In this document: piece after piece, positions 33,870-46,546 of the stretch
Numbering within the stretch: the first letter of the stretch is position 1
How the letters are laid out: each line of letters begins with the position of its first letter
Source: Mycobacterium shimoidei
GTDB lineage: Bacteria > Actinomycetota > Actinomycetes > Mycobacteriales > Mycobacteriaceae
Reading direction: 5' to 3'
Assembly (NCBI GenBank): GCA_002101905.1
Contig: LQPU01000001.1
Coordinates: 62,001 to 126,000, forward strand
Length of the DNA stretch: 64,000 bases
Notes under the pieces: generated by a model
The model's input: only the letters and a program-made list of their open reading frames with translations
What the model was told of the DNA's origin: nothing
Database searches by the model: none
Position numbers and translations under genes: made by a program

Positions 33870-35079
33870 CGTTGTGCACCCGGTCAGGTGCGCCGGTGAC
33901 CACGCAGCGGGTGCGGCTGTAGATCGTCGGCATGCATTGGTTGCAGTGCGTGCACGCCGAATGCACCGCATGGCGCTCGCCGTCGGCGGCGAGCCGATTG
34001 ATCAGATCTGGCTCGGCCAACAGAGCCCGGGCCATCGCGACGAAGTCGAAGCCTTCGGCCATGGCCAACTCCATCGACTCGCGATTGGTGATGCCGCCGA
34101 GCAGGATCAGCGGCATGGTGAGCTCGGCGCGAAACAGCCGGGCATCGCGCAGTAGGTAGGTGTCGCGGTAGGGGTATTGGCGCAGGAACTTTCGCCCGGT
34201 CATCCGAATGCCCCAGCGCAGTGGCGGCTTGAAGGCGCCGGCGAACTCCTTGACCGGCGCGTCGCCGCGGAACAGGTACATCGGGTTGACCAACGAGCTA
34301 CCGGCGGTCAACTCGATGGCGTCCAGGCCGCCGTCGTCCTGGAGCCACTTGGCGGTGGTCAGGGCTTCCTCGACCGTGATGCCACCCCGCACGCCGTCGG
34401 CCATGTTGAGCTTGGCGGTCACCGCGACGCGGCCGCCGCCGTGCTTTTCCACGGCACCCCGCACGGCCAGCACCAGCCCGCGGGCAACCTTGGCCCGGTT
34501 TTCCAGCGATCCGCCGAACTCATCGTCGCGGCGGTTGATCAGCGGGCTCAGGAATGCGCTGGCCAGGTAGTTGTGGCCCAGATGCACCTCCACCGCGTCG
34601 AATCCGGACTCGATGGCCAGCCGGGCCGCGTTGGCATGTGCGGCGATGACGTCGTCGATGTCGTCGCGGCTGGCTTTCTTGGCAAAGCGCATGCTCAGCG
34701 GGTTGAAAAAGCGCACCGGCGCCAAAGCTTTGGCCTTGTTGGACCTCGCGTCGGCCACCGGGCCGGCATGCCCGATCTGCGCACTGACCGCGGCTCCTTC
34801 GTTGTGGACCGCCTCGGTGAGCCGACGCAACCCCGGCACCGCCTCCGGGCGCATCCAGATCTGGTTGCCCCCGGTGCGACCACCGGGGGAGACCGCACAG
34901 TAGGCGACGGTGGTCATGCCGACCCCGCCGGCGGCCGGTAGCCGGTGGTATTCGATCAGGTCGTCGGTCACCAGCGCATCGGGCGTGCGCGCTTCGAACG
35001 TCGCCGCCTTGATGATGCGGTTGCGCAGCCTCAGCGGCCCCAGCTTGGCCGGCGCGAACACATCCGGAGGGGTGGACAT
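33841..35079 (-). CDS. NADH:flavin oxidoreductase (old yellow enzyme type, Rv3359-like)
   Basis: A 412-aa TIM-barrel flavoenzyme. It begins [23 protein letters not shown] (the FMN-binding first strand), has the active-site [17 protein letters not shown](R)R segment, [11 protein letters not shown], and ends with a Cys cluster ([20 protein letters not shown]) that in this family may hold an Fe-S cluster. It reduces alkenes or quinones with NAD(P)H; the substrate is unknown. The start is the ATG at 35079. It converges with the LppA-like gene and overlaps it by 29 bp. Confidence 0.88.
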   Translation of the reverse strand: MSTPPDVFAPAKLGPLRLRNRIIKAATFEARTPDALVTDDLIEYHRLPAAGGVGMTTVAYCAVSPGGRTGGNQIWMRPEAVPGLRRLTEAVHNEGAAVSAQIGHAGPVADARSNKAKALAPVRFFNPLSMRFAKKASRDDIDDVIAAHANAARLAIESGFDAVEVHLGHNYLASAFLSPLINRRDDEFGGSLENRAKVARGLVLAVRGAVEKHGGGRVAVTAKLNMADGVRGGITVEEALTTAKWLQDDGGLDAIELTAGSSLVNPMYLFRGDAPVKEFAGAFKPPLRWGIRMTGRKFLRQYPYRDTYLLRDARLFRAELTMPLILLGGITNRESMELAMAEGFDFVAMARALLAEPDLINRLAADGERHAVHSACTHCNQCMPTIYSRTRCVVTGAPDRVHNATGDGLARE

Positions 35080-35112
35080 ACCCGGAGCGTACGGCATGCC
35101 AGACTGTCAGGC

Positions 35113-35958
35113 GTGGGCGCGATCGCACTGGACGGCAAGGTCACTCGCGACGAGATCTTCGTCGATTTGAAGCATCGGGTGGCCGCATTGACCGCGTCGG
35201 GCCGCACACCCGGATTGGGCACCATCTTGGTCGGCGACGACCCCGGGTCACAGGCTTACGTCCGGGGCAAGCACGCGGATTGCGCCAAAGTCGGCATCAC
35301 GTCGATCCGCCGCGATCTGCCCGCCGACATCAGCACCGCGCAGCTCAACGAAACCATTGACGAGCTCAACGCCAACCCCGAATGCACCGGCTACATCGTG
35401 CAGTTGCCGCTACCGAAGCACCTCGATGAAAACGCTGCGCTCGAGCGCGTCGACCCCGACAAGGACGCTGACGGGCTGCACCCCACCAACCTGGGTCGGC
35501 TGGTGCTCAACACCCCGGGTCCGCTGCCGTGTACCCCCCGCGGCATCGTGCACCTACTGCGCCGCTACGACATCGAGATCGCCGGTGCGCATGTGGTGAT
35601 CATCGGGCGTGGTGTGACGGTAGGGCGACCGTTGGGGCTGTTGCTGACCCGCCGCTCCGAGAACGCCACAGCAACGTTGTGCCACACCGGTACTCGTGAT
35701 CTGCCTGCGCTGACCCGGCAAGCCGACATCATCGTGGCCGGTGTTGGCGTGCCGCACCTGGTGACCGCCGACATGGTGCGCCCTGGCGCTGCTGTCGTCG
35801 ACGTAGGCGTCAGCCGCACCGATGACGGGCTGGTCGGCGATGTGCATCCGGACGTGTGGGAGGTGGCCGGCCACGTTTCGCCGAATCCTGGCGGCGTCGG
35901 CCCGCTGACCCGGGCGTTCCTGCTGACCAACGTCGTGGAGTTGGCCGAACGACAGTGA
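35113..35958 (+). CDS. folD: Bifunctional 5,10-methylenetetrahydrofolate dehydrogenase/cyclohydrolase
   Basis: A 281-aa FolD, the same length as the M. tuberculosis protein. [22 protein letters not shown] carries the Tyr/Lys active-site pair, [12 protein letters not shown] and DKDADGLHP are the family signatures, and [17 protein letters not shown] is the NADP site. It interconverts 5,10-methylene- and 10-formyl-tetrahydrofolate for one-carbon supply. GTG start at 35113, 33 bp from the divergent oxidoreductase. Overlaps the next gene by GTGA. Confidence 0.96.
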   Translation: MGAIALDGKVTRDEIFVDLKHRVAALTASGRTPGLGTILVGDDPGSQAYVRGKHADCAKVGITSIRRDLPADISTAQLNETIDELNANPECTGYIVQLPLPKHLDENAALERVDPDKDADGLHPTNLGRLVLNTPGPLPCTPRGIVHLLRRYDIEIAGAHVVIIGRGVTVGRPLGLLLTRRSENATATLCHTGTRDLPALTRQADIIVAGVGVPHLVTADMVRPGAAVVDVGVSRTDDGLVGDVHPDVWEVAGHVSPNPGGVGPLTRAFLLTNVVELAERQ

Positions 35959-36236
35959 GTCTGCGCGCGAGGTTGCGAGGGCAGTGGCCGATCCTGCTGG
36001 TCGGTGCGACCTTCCTCGCCGGGTTCGCGCTGGCCGGCGCGAACTTCTGGCGCCGGGGTGCGCTGTTGATCGGCATCGGTGTGGGCGTGGCGGCCGTGCT
36101 GCGGCTGTTGCTGCCCGAGGACCGCGCGGGCCTGTTAGCGGTGCGCAGCAAGGGAATTGACTTCGCTACGACGGTCCTCGTGGCAGCGGCGATGGTCTAC
36201 ATCGCTTGGACGATCGACCCGTTGGGGACGCGGTAG
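35955..36236 (+). CDS. DUF3017 membrane protein (Rv3355c-like)
   Basis: A 93-aa protein with three predicted helices: [39 protein letters not shown] and [16 protein letters not shown]. The [16 protein letters not shown] loop is typical of DUF3017. Start overlaps the folD stop; this pairing is conserved in mycobacteria. Function unknown. Confidence 0.88.
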   Translation: MSLRARLRGQWPILLVGATFLAGFALAGANFWRRGALLIGIGVGVAAVLRLLLPEDRAGLLAVRSKGIDFATTVLVAAAMVYIAWTIDPLGTR

Positions 36237-36352
36237 CAACGACTCTACGGTCGTCACGGCTACGACACGGTGCGGTAAAGGTTTGTCCACGTTTGGCGAA
36301 CGCTGGCCCGGCGCCGCCATAGTTGTGTGCCGCGCCGGTTGACAATGCGGCG

Positions 36353-37789
36353 GTGGGTCGTGAGTTTTCGCGCAAGACATTTCTGCGGGGTGCGGTCGGG
36401 GCGTTAGCGGCCGGCGCGGCTTTCGGCTCAGTCCGGGCCGTCGCCGATCCGCCCGCTTCTGGTTGGAGCGGCCTTTCCGCCGCGATCGGCGGACAAGTGC
36501 TCACGCCCGGCGACGCCCAATTCGGCGCCGCCAAGCAGGTTTTCAACACCAATTACAACGTCTCGACACCGGCGGCGGTCGTCGTGCCGACGTCGGCGGC
36601 GGACGTGCAAAAGGCGGTGGCGTTCGCCGCGACCCACAACCTCAAGGTCGCTCCGCGCAGCGGTGGGCACTCCTATCTGGGCGCGTCCACAGCCAACGGC
36701 ACCATGGTGCTCGACTTGCGTCAGCTGCCCGGCGGAATCAACTACGACGCCGCGACCGGGCAGGTCACCGTGACGCCGGCGACCGAGCTGTATGCGCTGC
36801 ACCAGGCGCTGGCCGCGGCCGGCCGGGGCATCCCGACGGGCACCTGCCCCTCGGTTGGCACCTCGGGGCACGCGCTGGGCGGCGGGCTGGGCGCGCACTC
36901 CCGGCACGCCGGCCTGATGTGTGATGCGCTGACCTCGGCGTCGGTGGTGTTGCCCAGCGGCGAGGCGGTCACCGCGTCGGCCAACAACCACCCAGACCTG
37001 TTCTGGGCGCTGCGTGGTGGTGGCGGCGGCAACTTCGGGGTGACGACATCGTTGACCTTCGCCACGTTCCCCACCAGCGATCTCGACGCCGTAAACCTCT
37101 TCTTCCCACCGCAGTCGTTCGCGCAAGTTCTGCTCGGGTGGCAAAACTGGCTCCGCACCGCCGACCGAAGCAGCTGGGCATTAGCCGATGCCACCGTCGA
37201 CGCCATGGGTACACAGTGCCGCATCCTCGCGACCTGCCCGGCCGGTTCGGGCAACAGCGTGGCGGACGCCATCACCAAAGCTGTTGGCCTGCAACCAACC
37301 GGAACCGAGAACCACACGTTCAATTACTTAGACCTGGTGAGATATTTGGCCGTCGGAAACCTGAACCCGTCGCCGCTGGGATATGTCGGGGGCTCCGATG
37401 TTTTCACGGCGATCACCCCGGGCGCCGCCCAGGGGATTACCTCGGCCGTGGATGCATTTCCTCGCGGCGCGGGCCGGATGTTGGCGATCATGCACGCTCT
37501 TGACGGGGCGCTGGCGACGGTGGCGCCGGGCGCCACAGCGTTTCCGTGGCGGCAACAGTCCGCGCTGGTGCAGTGGTACGTCGAAACCTCGGGTGACCCA
37601 TCGGCGGCCACCGGCTGGCTGGCCACGGCACATCAAGCGGTACAACCGTATTCAGTTGGCGGCTATGTGAACTACATCGAGGCAAACCAGCCGCCGTCGC
37701 GCTACTTCGGCTCGAACCTGGCCCAGCTCAGCGCCACCCGGCAGAAATACGATCCGGGCCGGGTCATGTTCTCCGGGCTGAACTTCTAG
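36353..37789 (+). CDS. Secreted FAD-linked oxidoreductase (PCMH/BBE type, Rv0063-like)
   Basis: A 478-aa protein. The N-terminus has a Tat-like signal (EFSRKTFLRGAVGALAAGAAFGSVRAVA; the pair is RK, not RR). The FAD domain shows VVPTSAADVQKAVAFAATHNLKVAPRSGGHSYLG with the covalent-FAD-type His region, followed by GHALGGGLGAHSRHAGL, and the C-terminal BBE segment ends with YFGSNLAQLSATRQKYDPGRVMFSGL. It oxidises sugars or alcohols; the substrate is unknown. The GTG at 36353 gives the Tat signal at the start, and the length matches my memory of Rv0063 (479 aa), a gene that sits elsewhere in M. tuberculosis. Confidence 0.88.
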   Translation: MGREFSRKTFLRGAVGALAAGAAFGSVRAVADPPASGWSGLSAAIGGQVLTPGDAQFGAAKQVFNTNYNVSTPAAVVVPTSAADVQKAVAFAATHNLKVAPRSGGHSYLGASTANGTMVLDLRQLPGGINYDAATGQVTVTPATELYALHQALAAAGRGIPTGTCPSVGTSGHALGGGLGAHSRHAGLMCDALTSASVVLPSGEAVTASANNHPDLFWALRGGGGGNFGVTTSLTFATFPTSDLDAVNLFFPPQSFAQVLLGWQNWLRTADRSSWALADATVDAMGTQCRILATCPAGSGNSVADAITKAVGLQPTGTENHTFNYLDLVRYLAVGNLNPSPLGYVGGSDVFTAITPGAAQGITSAVDAFPRGAGRMLAIMHALDGALATVAPGATAFPWRQQSALVQWYVETSGDPSAATGWLATAHQAVQPYSVGGYVNYIEANQPPSRYFGSNLAQLSATRQKYDPGRVMFSGLNF

Positions 37790-37880
37790 ATCTTGTCGTT
37801 GAGATTGCGCTCAGGGCTGTTAATCCGGCGCCGGCACGACCCTGCGGGCAATCGCAACGCGGATTGGTGTGCGAGGAAAG

Positions 37881-38612
37881 TCAGGACAGCGTTGCGCGCA
37901 CGCACACCGTCACATACGGCAGTGCAACACCACCGGTATGGGCCAGCGCGGGGTGGGTGGCCAGCAACTCGCGAACCCGATCCAGGGTCTTGGTCCGCAC
38001 TTCGGTGGGCGAGGTGATGCAATAGCTGCGGGAGGCCACCAGGTCGATCACCGCTTGCGGCGTCAGGTAATTGGTCCACTCGACCTGGTGTTGCTCCAAC
38101 CCGGTAAACGGTTCGGGCAGTGTCACTTCGGTGCGACGGCGATCGCCGTCGCTGCCGATGATCCGGCCCAGCTCACGCACCCAACCGAGCCGCTCGTCGC
38201 GGGTGTTCCACACCAGACCCAGCCGCCCGCCGGGCCGCAGCACCCGGACCACCTCCGGTATGGCCTGTGCGGGGTCGAACCAATGCCATGCCTGAGCAAC
38301 TAGCACCGCATCGATGCTGTTGTCGGGCAACGGAATTTCTTCGGCCGTGCCGAGGAGTGCACGCGTTTGCGGCAGCGAGCTGCGCAGCACTTCCAACATC
38401 TCGGGGATCGGGTCCACGGCGACCACATCCAAGCCGCGTTCGACCAGCCGGGTGGTCAGTTTGCCGGTTCCGGCACCCAGATCGAGCACGTCGTGGGCAT
38501 CGGGCGGCAACAGCCAGTCGATGGCTTCCGGCGGGTAAGACGGGCGGCCGCGTTCGTAGGCAGCCGCTTCGGCGCCGAACGACAACGAGCGCTCTTGCCG
38601 AAAGCTAGTCAC
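37881..38612 (-). CDS. SAM-dependent methyltransferase (Rv3342-like)
   Basis: A 243-aa class I methyltransferase: [18 protein letters not shown] is motif [19 protein letters not shown] motif II, and [16 protein letters not shown] motif IV. The GTG start overlaps the metA stop (GTGA), so it is the third gene of the methionine operon. The substrate is unknown; it may use SAM derived from the pathway encoded upstream, but this is only positional inference. Confidence 0.87.
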   Translation of the reverse strand: MTSFRQERSLSFGAEAAAYERGRPSYPPEAIDWLLPPDAHDVLDLGAGTGKLTTRLVERGLDVVAVDPIPEMLEVLRSSLPQTRALLGTAEEIPLPDNSIDAVLVAQAWHWFDPAQAIPEVVRVLRPGGRLGLVWNTRDERLGWVRELGRIIGSDGDRRRTEVTLPEPFTGLEQHQVEWTNYLTPQAVIDLVASRSYCITSPTEVRTKTLDRVRELLATHPALAHTGGVALPYVTVCVRATLS

Positions 38613-39748
38613 CGCCGACGCGCACCTTCGGTCGTGACCAAACGCAAGGTCTGTCGCACCAATTCGCCAACCGCCTCGGTCTCTACCAGGAAACCGTCGT
38701 GGCCGTAGATCGAGTCGACGACCTGCAAACCGGTACAGCCAGGCAACAGGTCGGCCAGTTCCTGTTGTAGCCGCAGCGGATAAAGCCGGTCGGAGGTGAT
38801 ACCGCCGACGACCACCGGCACCGGGCAGCTGCGCAATGCGGCGGCGACCCCACCGCGGCCGCGGCCGACGTCGTGACGGGACAAGGCCTCGGTGAGGATC
38901 ACATAGCTGCCGGCGTCGAAGCGCGACACCAGCTTGCTGCCCTGGTGTTCCAGGTAGCTCTGGACGGCGTAGCGGCCGCCGTTCACCGGATCTTCGTCAC
39001 CCTGGGCGTCGTTGGCGAACCGGGTGTCCAGCTCGACCTCGCCGCGATAGGTCAGATGAGCGATGCGGCGAGCGACCTGAAGTCCGGCGTCCGGCGTGCG
39101 TCCGGTGCCGTAGTAGTCACCGCCCTGCCAGTTCGGATCGGCTTTGATGGCCGCGATCTGGGTGGACTGCGTGCCGATCTGGTCAGCGGTGGCGCGTGCG
39201 CCGACCGCCAGCAGCAGCGCGGATCCGACGGCGTCGGGATGGCTGACGATCCATTCCAGCGCGCGGGCGCCGCCCATCGAGCCACCGACCACCGCCGCGA
39301 CCTCGGTGATGCCGAGTGCGGCGAGCGCGGCCACGTCGGCCTCTACCTGGTCGCGCACCGATATCAGCGGAAACCTTGAGCCCCAGGGCTTCCCGTCACG
39401 GGCCAGCGAGCTCGGCCCGGTCGAGCCGCGGCAGCCGCCCAGCACATTCGTGGCCACCGCGCACCAGCGGTTGGTGTCAATCGGCGCGCCGGGTCCGGCG
39501 ATGCCGTCCCACCAGCCCGGGGTCGGATGGCCGGGACCGGCGGGCCCGGTGATGTGTGAATCACCGGTGAGGGCGTGCAGCACCACCACGACATTGTCGC
39601 GGGCGGGCGACAACTCGCCCCAGCGCTGCACGGCGATGGAGACGTCGTCGATCACCGCGCCGCTTTCCAGCTGCAGCGAGCCGATGTGGACGATGCCCAC
39701 TTCGCCTTCGTCGGGCAGCGTCTGGGTTGGCACGTCGGAGATCGTCAC
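38609..39748 (-). CDS. metX: Homoserine O-acetyltransferase (metA/metX)
   Basis: A 379-aa enzyme that acetylates homoserine with acetyl-Co[18 protein letters not shown], the nucleophile elbow [14 protein letters not shown], and [11 protein letters not shown] with the catalytic His mark the family; the length equals M. tuberculosis MetA. The GTG at 39748 (VTISDV) follows an AGGAGGCATGAG ribosome site. It lies 10 bp after metC and overlaps the methyltransferase. The whole operon is behind the SAM-IV riboswitch. Confidence 0.96.
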   Translation of the reverse strand: MTISDVPTQTLPDEGEVGIVHIGSLQLESGAVIDDVSIAVQRWGELSPARDNVVVVLHALTGDSHITGPAGPGHPTPGWWDGIAGPGAPIDTNRWCAVATNVLGGCRGSTGPSSLARDGKPWGSRFPLISVRDQVEADVAALAALGITEVAAVVGGSMGGARALEWIVSHPDAVGSALLLAVGARATADQIGTQSTQIAAIKADPNWQGGDYYGTGRTPDAGLQVARRIAHLTYRGEVELDTRFANDAQGDEDPVNGGRYAVQSYLEHQGSKLVSRFDAGSYVILTEALSRHDVGRGRGGVAAALRSCPVPVVVGGITSDRLYPLRLQQELADLLPGCTGLQVVDSIYGHDGFLVETEAVGELVRQTLRLVTTEGARRR

Positions 39749-39758
39749 CTCATGCCTC

Positions 39759-41120
39759 CTAGAACGCCGCCACAGCTTGCGGATCACTGTCGCCGGCCGA
39801 AGCAGAGCCGTACTTACGAGCGGCGGCGAACCCGAGCTCGAGGTCAGCCAGAATGTCGTCGATACCCTCGATGCCCACGGCCAGTCGCACCAAGCCGGGG
39901 GTGACACCGGAGGCCAGCTGCGCTTCGGGGCTGAGCTGGGAGTGTGTCGTCGACGCCGGGTGGATCACCAACGAGCGCACGTCACCGATATTGGCGACGT
40001 GGCTGTGCAGTTGCAGCGCGTTGACAAACGCCTTGCCGGCCGCGACCCCGCCGGCCAGCTCGAAAGCCAGCACGGCACCAGTTCCCTTGGGCGCTAGCTT
40101 CTTTGCCAGCTGATACCACGGCGACCCAGGCAGTCCGGCGTAGTTCACCGACACCACGTCGTCGCGCGCGGCCAGAAACTCAGCGACTCGCTGGGCGTTG
40201 GCGACGTGGCGCTCCATGCGCAAACTCAGCGTCTCCAGGCCCTGCGCCACCAGGAATGCGTTGAACGGGGAGGCCGCCGACCCGTAGTCGCGCAGCAGCT
40301 GCACCCGAGCCTTCAGGGCGAACGCCGGCGGGCCGAGCTCGGCATACACCACGCCGTGATAACTGGGGTCGGGTGTGGTGAAGCCGGGGAACTTGCCTTG
40401 GGTCCAGTCGAAGGTGCCGCCGTCGACGATGACCCCCGCGATCGCCGAGCCGTGTCCGCCCAGGTATTTGGTGGCCGAATGCACGACGATGTCGGCGCCC
40501 TGGGCGATCGGCTGAATCAGGTACGGGGTGGCGATGGTGTTGTCGACGATCAGCGGCACACCATGCTCGTGGGCCACCGCCGACACCCGGGGGGTGTCGA
40601 GGATGTCGATTTGGGGGTTGGAGATGGTTTCAGCGAAGAACGCCTTGGTGTTGGGCCGCACCGCAGAGTGCCAAGAATCCAGGTCGTCGGGATTTTCGAC
40701 GAAGCCCACATCGATCCCGATCTTGACCAGCGAATGGTGGAACAGGTTGTAGGTGCCCCCGTAGAGGCGCGGGCTGGACACAATGTGGTCGCCGGCACCG
40801 GCCAGGTTCAGGATCGCGAAGGTCTCGGCGGCCTGGCCGGATGCCAAAAACAGCGCCGCGACCCCGCCCTCGAGCGCGGCGATGCGCTGCTCGACGACAT
40901 CGGTCGTCGGGTTGCCGATCCGGGTGTAGATGTTGCCCGGCACCTCCAGCCCGAACAGGGCGGCGGCATGCGCGGTGTCGTCGAAGGTGTAGGACGTGGT
41001 CTGGTAGATCGGCAGGGCCCGCGCATTGGTGGCCGGATCAGGTCGCTGACCAGCATGGACCTGTTTGGTTTCGAACGACCAATGCGCGGTCGGATCGTCG
41101 GTGCCGCTGTTAGCGCTCAT
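39759..41120 (-). CDS. metC: O-acetylhomoserine sulfhydrylase (metC/metY)
   Basis: A 453-aa PLP enzyme that makes homocysteine from O-acetylhomoserine and sulfide. [13 protein letters not shown] starts the protein, [23 protein letters not shown] is the PLP phosphate region, and [14 protein letters not shown] holds the Schiff-base Lys. The start at ATG 41120 agrees with the MSADS-type family start. First gene of the metC-metA-methyltransferase operon, with a 110-nt segment between it and the riboswitch. Confidence 0.95.
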   Translation of the reverse strand: MSANSGTDDPTAHWSFETKQVHAGQRPDPATNARALPIYQTTSYTFDDTAHAAALFGLEVPGNIYTRIGNPTTDVVEQRIAALEGGVAALFLASGQAAETFAILNLAGAGDHIVSSPRLYGGTYNLFHHSLVKIGIDVGFVENPDDLDSWHSAVRPNTKAFFAETISNPQIDILDTPRVSAVAHEHGVPLIVDNTIATPYLIQPIAQGADIVVHSATKYLGGHGSAIAGVIVDGGTFDWTQGKFPGFTTPDPSYHGVVYAELGPPAFALKARVQLLRDYGSAASPFNAFLVAQGLETLSLRMERHVANAQRVAEFLAARDDVVSVNYAGLPGSPWYQLAKKLAPKGTGAVLAFELAGGVAAGKAFVNALQLHSHVANIGDVRSLVIHPASTTHSQLSPEAQLASGVTPGLVRLAVGIEGIDDILADLELGFAAARKYGSASAGDSDPQAVAAF

Positions 41121-41229
41121 CGGGACGCTTTCCGGGAAATGCATGCGGCCGCGCCGAAAATGGCGACACACAAGGGCGAGCCCAGGCGCGCATCAGGTTT
41201 CCCTGTCTACTCGGGGGGCCCGTCACGGC

Positions 41230-41351
41230 GGACCCGCGCTTGCCGCGTAGCCGGTTGTGGCTACTCAACCTGGTCATCACCCGGGGCACCCCACCGCGGT
41301 TGGAGGGTTGCCGGCCAGCAAGCCGGGGCTTGGCGCTGGCACTCATGACCG
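41230..41351 (-). promoter_or_regulatory. SAM-IV riboswitch upstream of metC
   Basis: On the minus strand from about 41350 the sequence reads GGTCATGAGTGCCAGCG, followed by CCCCGGCTTGCTGGCCGGCAACC and GTGGGGTGCCCCGGGTGATGACC, which closes the outer stem with the first GGTCAT, and then by a pseudoknot-type hairpin (GAGTAGCC ... GGCTACGCGGCAAGCGCGG). The order and conserved GAGTGCCAGCG and GGCAACCCTCC blocks match the actinobacterial SAM-IV family. Binding of SAM should reduce metC-metA expression. Placement about 110 nt before the metC start fits. Confidence 0.88.
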
Positions 41352-41507
41352 CCTTGAAGCCTATCGCAAGCCGCCGACCCAGTGCCACTTGGTGGGTCGC
41401 CGGCGACCTGACCGCGCCCCAGGAGCGCAGTTGAGCGATACTGGCAACCACCGCTACAACGCGGAGTCCCTCAAGATTTGGCCGACAATGATGCCGGGAG
41501 AAAGACC

Positions 41508-43748
<2,241 letters not shown>

Positions 43749-43794
43749 CCAGTTCAGACCGCCTGGTCGAGGGCGCCGCTTGTAGGGTTGGGGC

Positions 43795-45024
43795 ATGTCC
43801 GGCGTACGAAAGATCAAAGTCAAAGGCACGCTGGTAGAGCTCGATGGCGACGAGATGACGCGGGTCATCTGGAAGTGGATCAAAGAGCTGCTCATCTTGC
43901 CGTACCTCGACATCAAACTGGATTACTACGACCTGGGCATCAAGCACCGCGACGACACCGATGATCAGGTGACCATCGACGCCGCCTATGCGATCAAGAA
44001 GCACGGCGTGGGCGTCAAGTGCGCCACGATCACCCCGGACGAGGCTCGGGTCAAAGAGTTCGGTTTGAAGAGCATGTGGCCATCACCAAACGGGACGATC
44101 CGAAACATATTGGGCGGCACAATCTTTCGCGAGCCCATCGTGATCTCGAATGTCCCACGATTGGTTCCGGGGTGGAAGAAGCCGATTATCATCGGACGCC
44201 ACGCTTTCGGTGACCAGTATCGTGCGACGGACTTCAAGGTCGACCGGCCCGGGACCGTTACTTTGACGTTCACGCCCGACGACGACAGCGAACCGATCGT
44301 GCACGAGATGGTCAGCATCCCCGAAGACGGCGGTGTGGTGATGGGGATGTACAACTTCAAGGAATCCATCCAGGACTTCGCGCGCGCATCGTTCGCCTAC
44401 GGCCTGCAGGAGAATTACCCGGTTTATCTGTCCACCAAGAACACCATCCTCAAGTCCTACGACGGCATGTTCAAAGACGAGTTCCAGCGCATCTACGACG
44501 AGGAGTTCAAGGACAAGTTCGAAAAGGCCGGGCTTACCTACGAGCATCGGTTGATCGACGACATGGTCGCCGCGAGTCTCAAATGGGAGGGCGGCTATGT
44601 GTGGGCGTGCAAGAACTACGACGGCGACGTGCAATCCGACGCCATCGCCCAGGGCTACGGCTCGCTGGGGCTGATGACGTCGGTACTCATGACCGCCGAC
44701 GGCCAAACCGTGGAGGCCGAAGCGGCCCACGGCACCGTTACTCGGCACTTTCGGCAGTACCAACAGGGCAAACCCACCTCGACCAACCCGATCGCGTCGA
44801 TCTTCGCCTGGACGCGCGGGCTGGAGCACCGCGGCAAGCTGGACGACACACCCGAGGTGAGCGAGTTCGCCGAGAAGCTGGAAGAGGTCATCGTCGCGAC
44901 CGTCGAAGGCGGCCAGATGACCAAGGACCTCGCCCTGCTGATCGGGGAGGACCAGCAATGGCAGACCAGCGAGGAGTTCCTGAACACCATCGCCGAAAAT
45001 CTGGAGAAGGCGCTCAAGGAGTAG
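43795..45024 (+). CDS. icd1: NADP-dependent isocitrate dehydrogenase, dimeric type
   Basis: A 409-aa protein of the eukaryote-like dimeric family. [18 protein letters not shown] binds isocitrate/metal, the [19 protein letters not shown] region contains the substrate-binding Ser and Arg residues, and [44 protein letters not shown] and [16 protein letters not shown] follow. Same reaction as the upstream icd2 product but unrelated by sequence. Corresponds to Rv3339c. Confidence 0.97.
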   Translation: MSGVRKIKVKGTLVELDGDEMTRVIWKWIKELLILPYLDIKLDYYDLGIKHRDDTDDQVTIDAAYAIKKHGVGVKCATITPDEARVKEFGLKSMWPSPNGTIRNILGGTIFREPIVISNVPRLVPGWKKPIIIGRHAFGDQYRATDFKVDRPGTVTLTFTPDDDSEPIVHEMVSIPEDGGVVMGMYNFKESIQDFARASFAYGLQENYPVYLSTKNTILKSYDGMFKDEFQRIYDEEFKDKFEKAGLTYEHRLIDDMVAASLKWEGGYVWACKNYDGDVQSDAIAQGYGSLGLMTSVLMTADGQTVEAEAAHGTVTRHFRQYQQGKPTSTNPIASIFAWTRGLEHRGKLDDTPEVSEFAEKLEEVIVATVEGGQMTKDLALLIGEDQQWQTSEEFLNTIAENLEKALKE

Positions 45025-45066
45025 CGAGCCTCGCGCGAGCGTCCGCGCGGCCTCCGCGCGGCGTCC

Positions 45067-45127
45067 GCCGAGATCGACGCTTGCGCGAAGAAGTTCGAGT
45101 GGATGCCGCGCTCGTGTAGATCTCGGC
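45067..45127. repeat. 9-bp inverted repeat after icd1
   Basis: GCCGAGATC (45067-45075) and GATCTCGGC (45119-45127) are perfect inverse partners around 43 bp, between convergent icd1 and a hydrolase. The preceding bases hold two CCGCGCGG palindromes. It may be a bidirectional terminator or a dispersed mycobacterial repeat; only one copy is visible here. Confidence 0.4.
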
Positions 45128-45147
45128 GCGACGTAGCTGGCCTGAAC

Positions 45148-45984
45148 CTAGCTGGAGCTGGCCGCCCGAACGGGGGGAGTGTGCTCGTCGAGGAAGTCGG
45201 TGATGACTTCGGTGATCAGGCCCGGCGCTTCGAACATCGGGATGTGCCCGACGCCGTCGAGCTCCGTCACTCGGGTGCCCTCGGGGAGCTGGGCCCGGAA
45301 ATACCGGTGGGATCGCGGCCCGGGAAACACCCGGTCTTTTTCGCAGAGCACCAGGTGCGCGGGAACCGCGGTCCGCGCCAGGTCCCGCAGCCCCGGCATG
45401 AGCAGCGCCTTGACCAGCAGCTGGAAGTAGGCCGGGCAGTTCGCGACGTCTTCGATGATCGCGTGCAGCTCGTGCTCGGCGACGCCGTCCGGTGATCCGC
45501 TGATCGGCAGGGTCGCCACGCGGCGGCTCAGCGGCAGCCGTAGTGTGTGCGACCCCAGCCAGCGGGCCAGCGCCCACACCGGCAGGCCCATCACGAACTT
45601 GGCGATCACCTCGAATTTGGTTGGTGTCCACCGGGTCCAGCCGCCGGCCGGTGCGATGCCTGTGACGGTGCGTGCCCGGCCCCGGCTTTCCAGCTCGAAG
45701 GCGACCCAGCCGCCCAGCGAGTTCCCGACGATGTGGGCGGTGTTCCAGCCCAGTTCGTCCATTTGCCGCTCGACGTGGTCGGCCAGGATCTCCGAACTCA
45801 GAAACCAGGTGTCAGAGGACGGCCCGCCATTGTGGCCGGCCATGGTCGGCGCGAACACCGCGTACTGGCCGGTGTCGGCCATCTGCTCAGCTACGGTCTG
45901 CCACACGACCTGCGAGATCAGGAAGGGGTGCAGCAGTACTACCGGCTCACCGGAGCCGAGAAGTATCGGCGCTCGAGACGTCAC
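45148..45984 (-). CDS. Alpha/beta-fold hydrolase
   Basis: A 278-aa hydrolase: VVLLHPFLISQVVW is the oxyanion strand, AHIVGNSLGGWVAFELESRG the nucleophile elbow (GNSLGG), LVLCEKDRVFP the Asp strand and GVGHIPMFEAP the catalytic His. Substrate unknown. The frame is open to 46209 but the conserved part begins at about VTSRAPIL, so the GTG at 45984 is given; its ribosome site is unusually close, so the start is uncertain. Confidence 0.8.
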   Translation of the reverse strand: MTSRAPILLGSGEPVVLLHPFLISQVVWQTVAEQMADTGQYAVFAPTMAGHNGGPSSDTWFLSSEILADHVERQMDELGWNTAHIVGNSLGGWVAFELESRGRARTVTGIAPAGGWTRWTPTKFEVIAKFVMGLPVWALARWLGSHTLRLPLSRRVATLPISGSPDGVAEHELHAIIEDVANCPAYFQLLVKALLMPGLRDLARTAVPAHLVLCEKDRVFPGPRSHRYFRAQLPEGTRVTELDGVGHIPMFEAPGLITEVITDFLDEHTPPVRAASSS

Positions 45985-46123
45985 CCTTTCGACAGTAAAG
46001 GCGGTACCGGCGGTACCGCAACCTAGTGGGTGACGTGGCGGACCTGACGATACGACGACCCTTGTAGCAGTGCCATTAGCTGGGTGCGATCTGCTGCGTC
46101 GAGTCCCCGGGCGACGAAGAAGA

Positions 46124-46546
46124 TCACAAAGATTCGCCAATGTCGGGAAGTAGGGCAATGTCCTCGGGCTGACCATATTTGCGGAACATTGCCGCGGTTT
46201 CCCGGACATTTCTCTTTGCCCATCCAGTATTTAAGAGGCTCAGCACTTGGTATTCGTATTTGAAGCGTTCTTTTCTATTACCCACCTGTTTGGCCGCTTG
46301 GCGTGAGACAATGCTTTCGCTGTACCAGTAGAGAAGATCATCAAGATTACCCGATCGGTCGAAGCCGAGTTTTCCTCGCTCGTAAAAAGTAAAATGATAG
46401 GAGCCGTCGTCAGCCACGAAAATATTGAGGCCGTCGTTGGTCCGCAGCCCGACAGGCATAGGGCGGACCCCCAGCTTCTCCGACAGCCGGTCGATCTCGA
46501 TTTGAAGTTCCCTGGATTTATCGTCCAAGGGGCGGTCCGTACTCAT
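46124..46546 (-). CDS. Probable immunity protein for the TNT toxin
   Basis: A 140-aa protein (MSTDRPLDDKSRELQIEIDRLSEKLGV ... DIALLPDIGESL) with no signal peptide. Its start lies inside the end of the TNT gene (29 bp overlap), the classical place for a toxin immunity gene, and the segment FVADDGSYHFTFYERGKLGFD followed by DDLLYWYSESIVSRQA resembles the Imm61-type TNT inhibitors known from mycobacteria. It would bind the NAD-glycohydrolase in the cytoplasm. Lower GC than neighbours. The immunity role is inferred from position and family memory. Confidence 0.75.
   Translation of the reverse strand: MSTDRPLDDKSRELQIEIDRLSEKLGVRPMPVGLRTNDGLNIFVADDGSYHFTFYERGKLGFDRSGNLDDLLYWYSESIVSRQAAKQVGNRKERFKYEYQVLSLLNTGWAKRNVRETAAMFRKYGQPEDIALLPDIGESL

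Noticed and set aside
40206..41348. 380-aa open frame antisense to metC
   Set aside because: Covers metC and the riboswitch; no domain seen and metC is clear.
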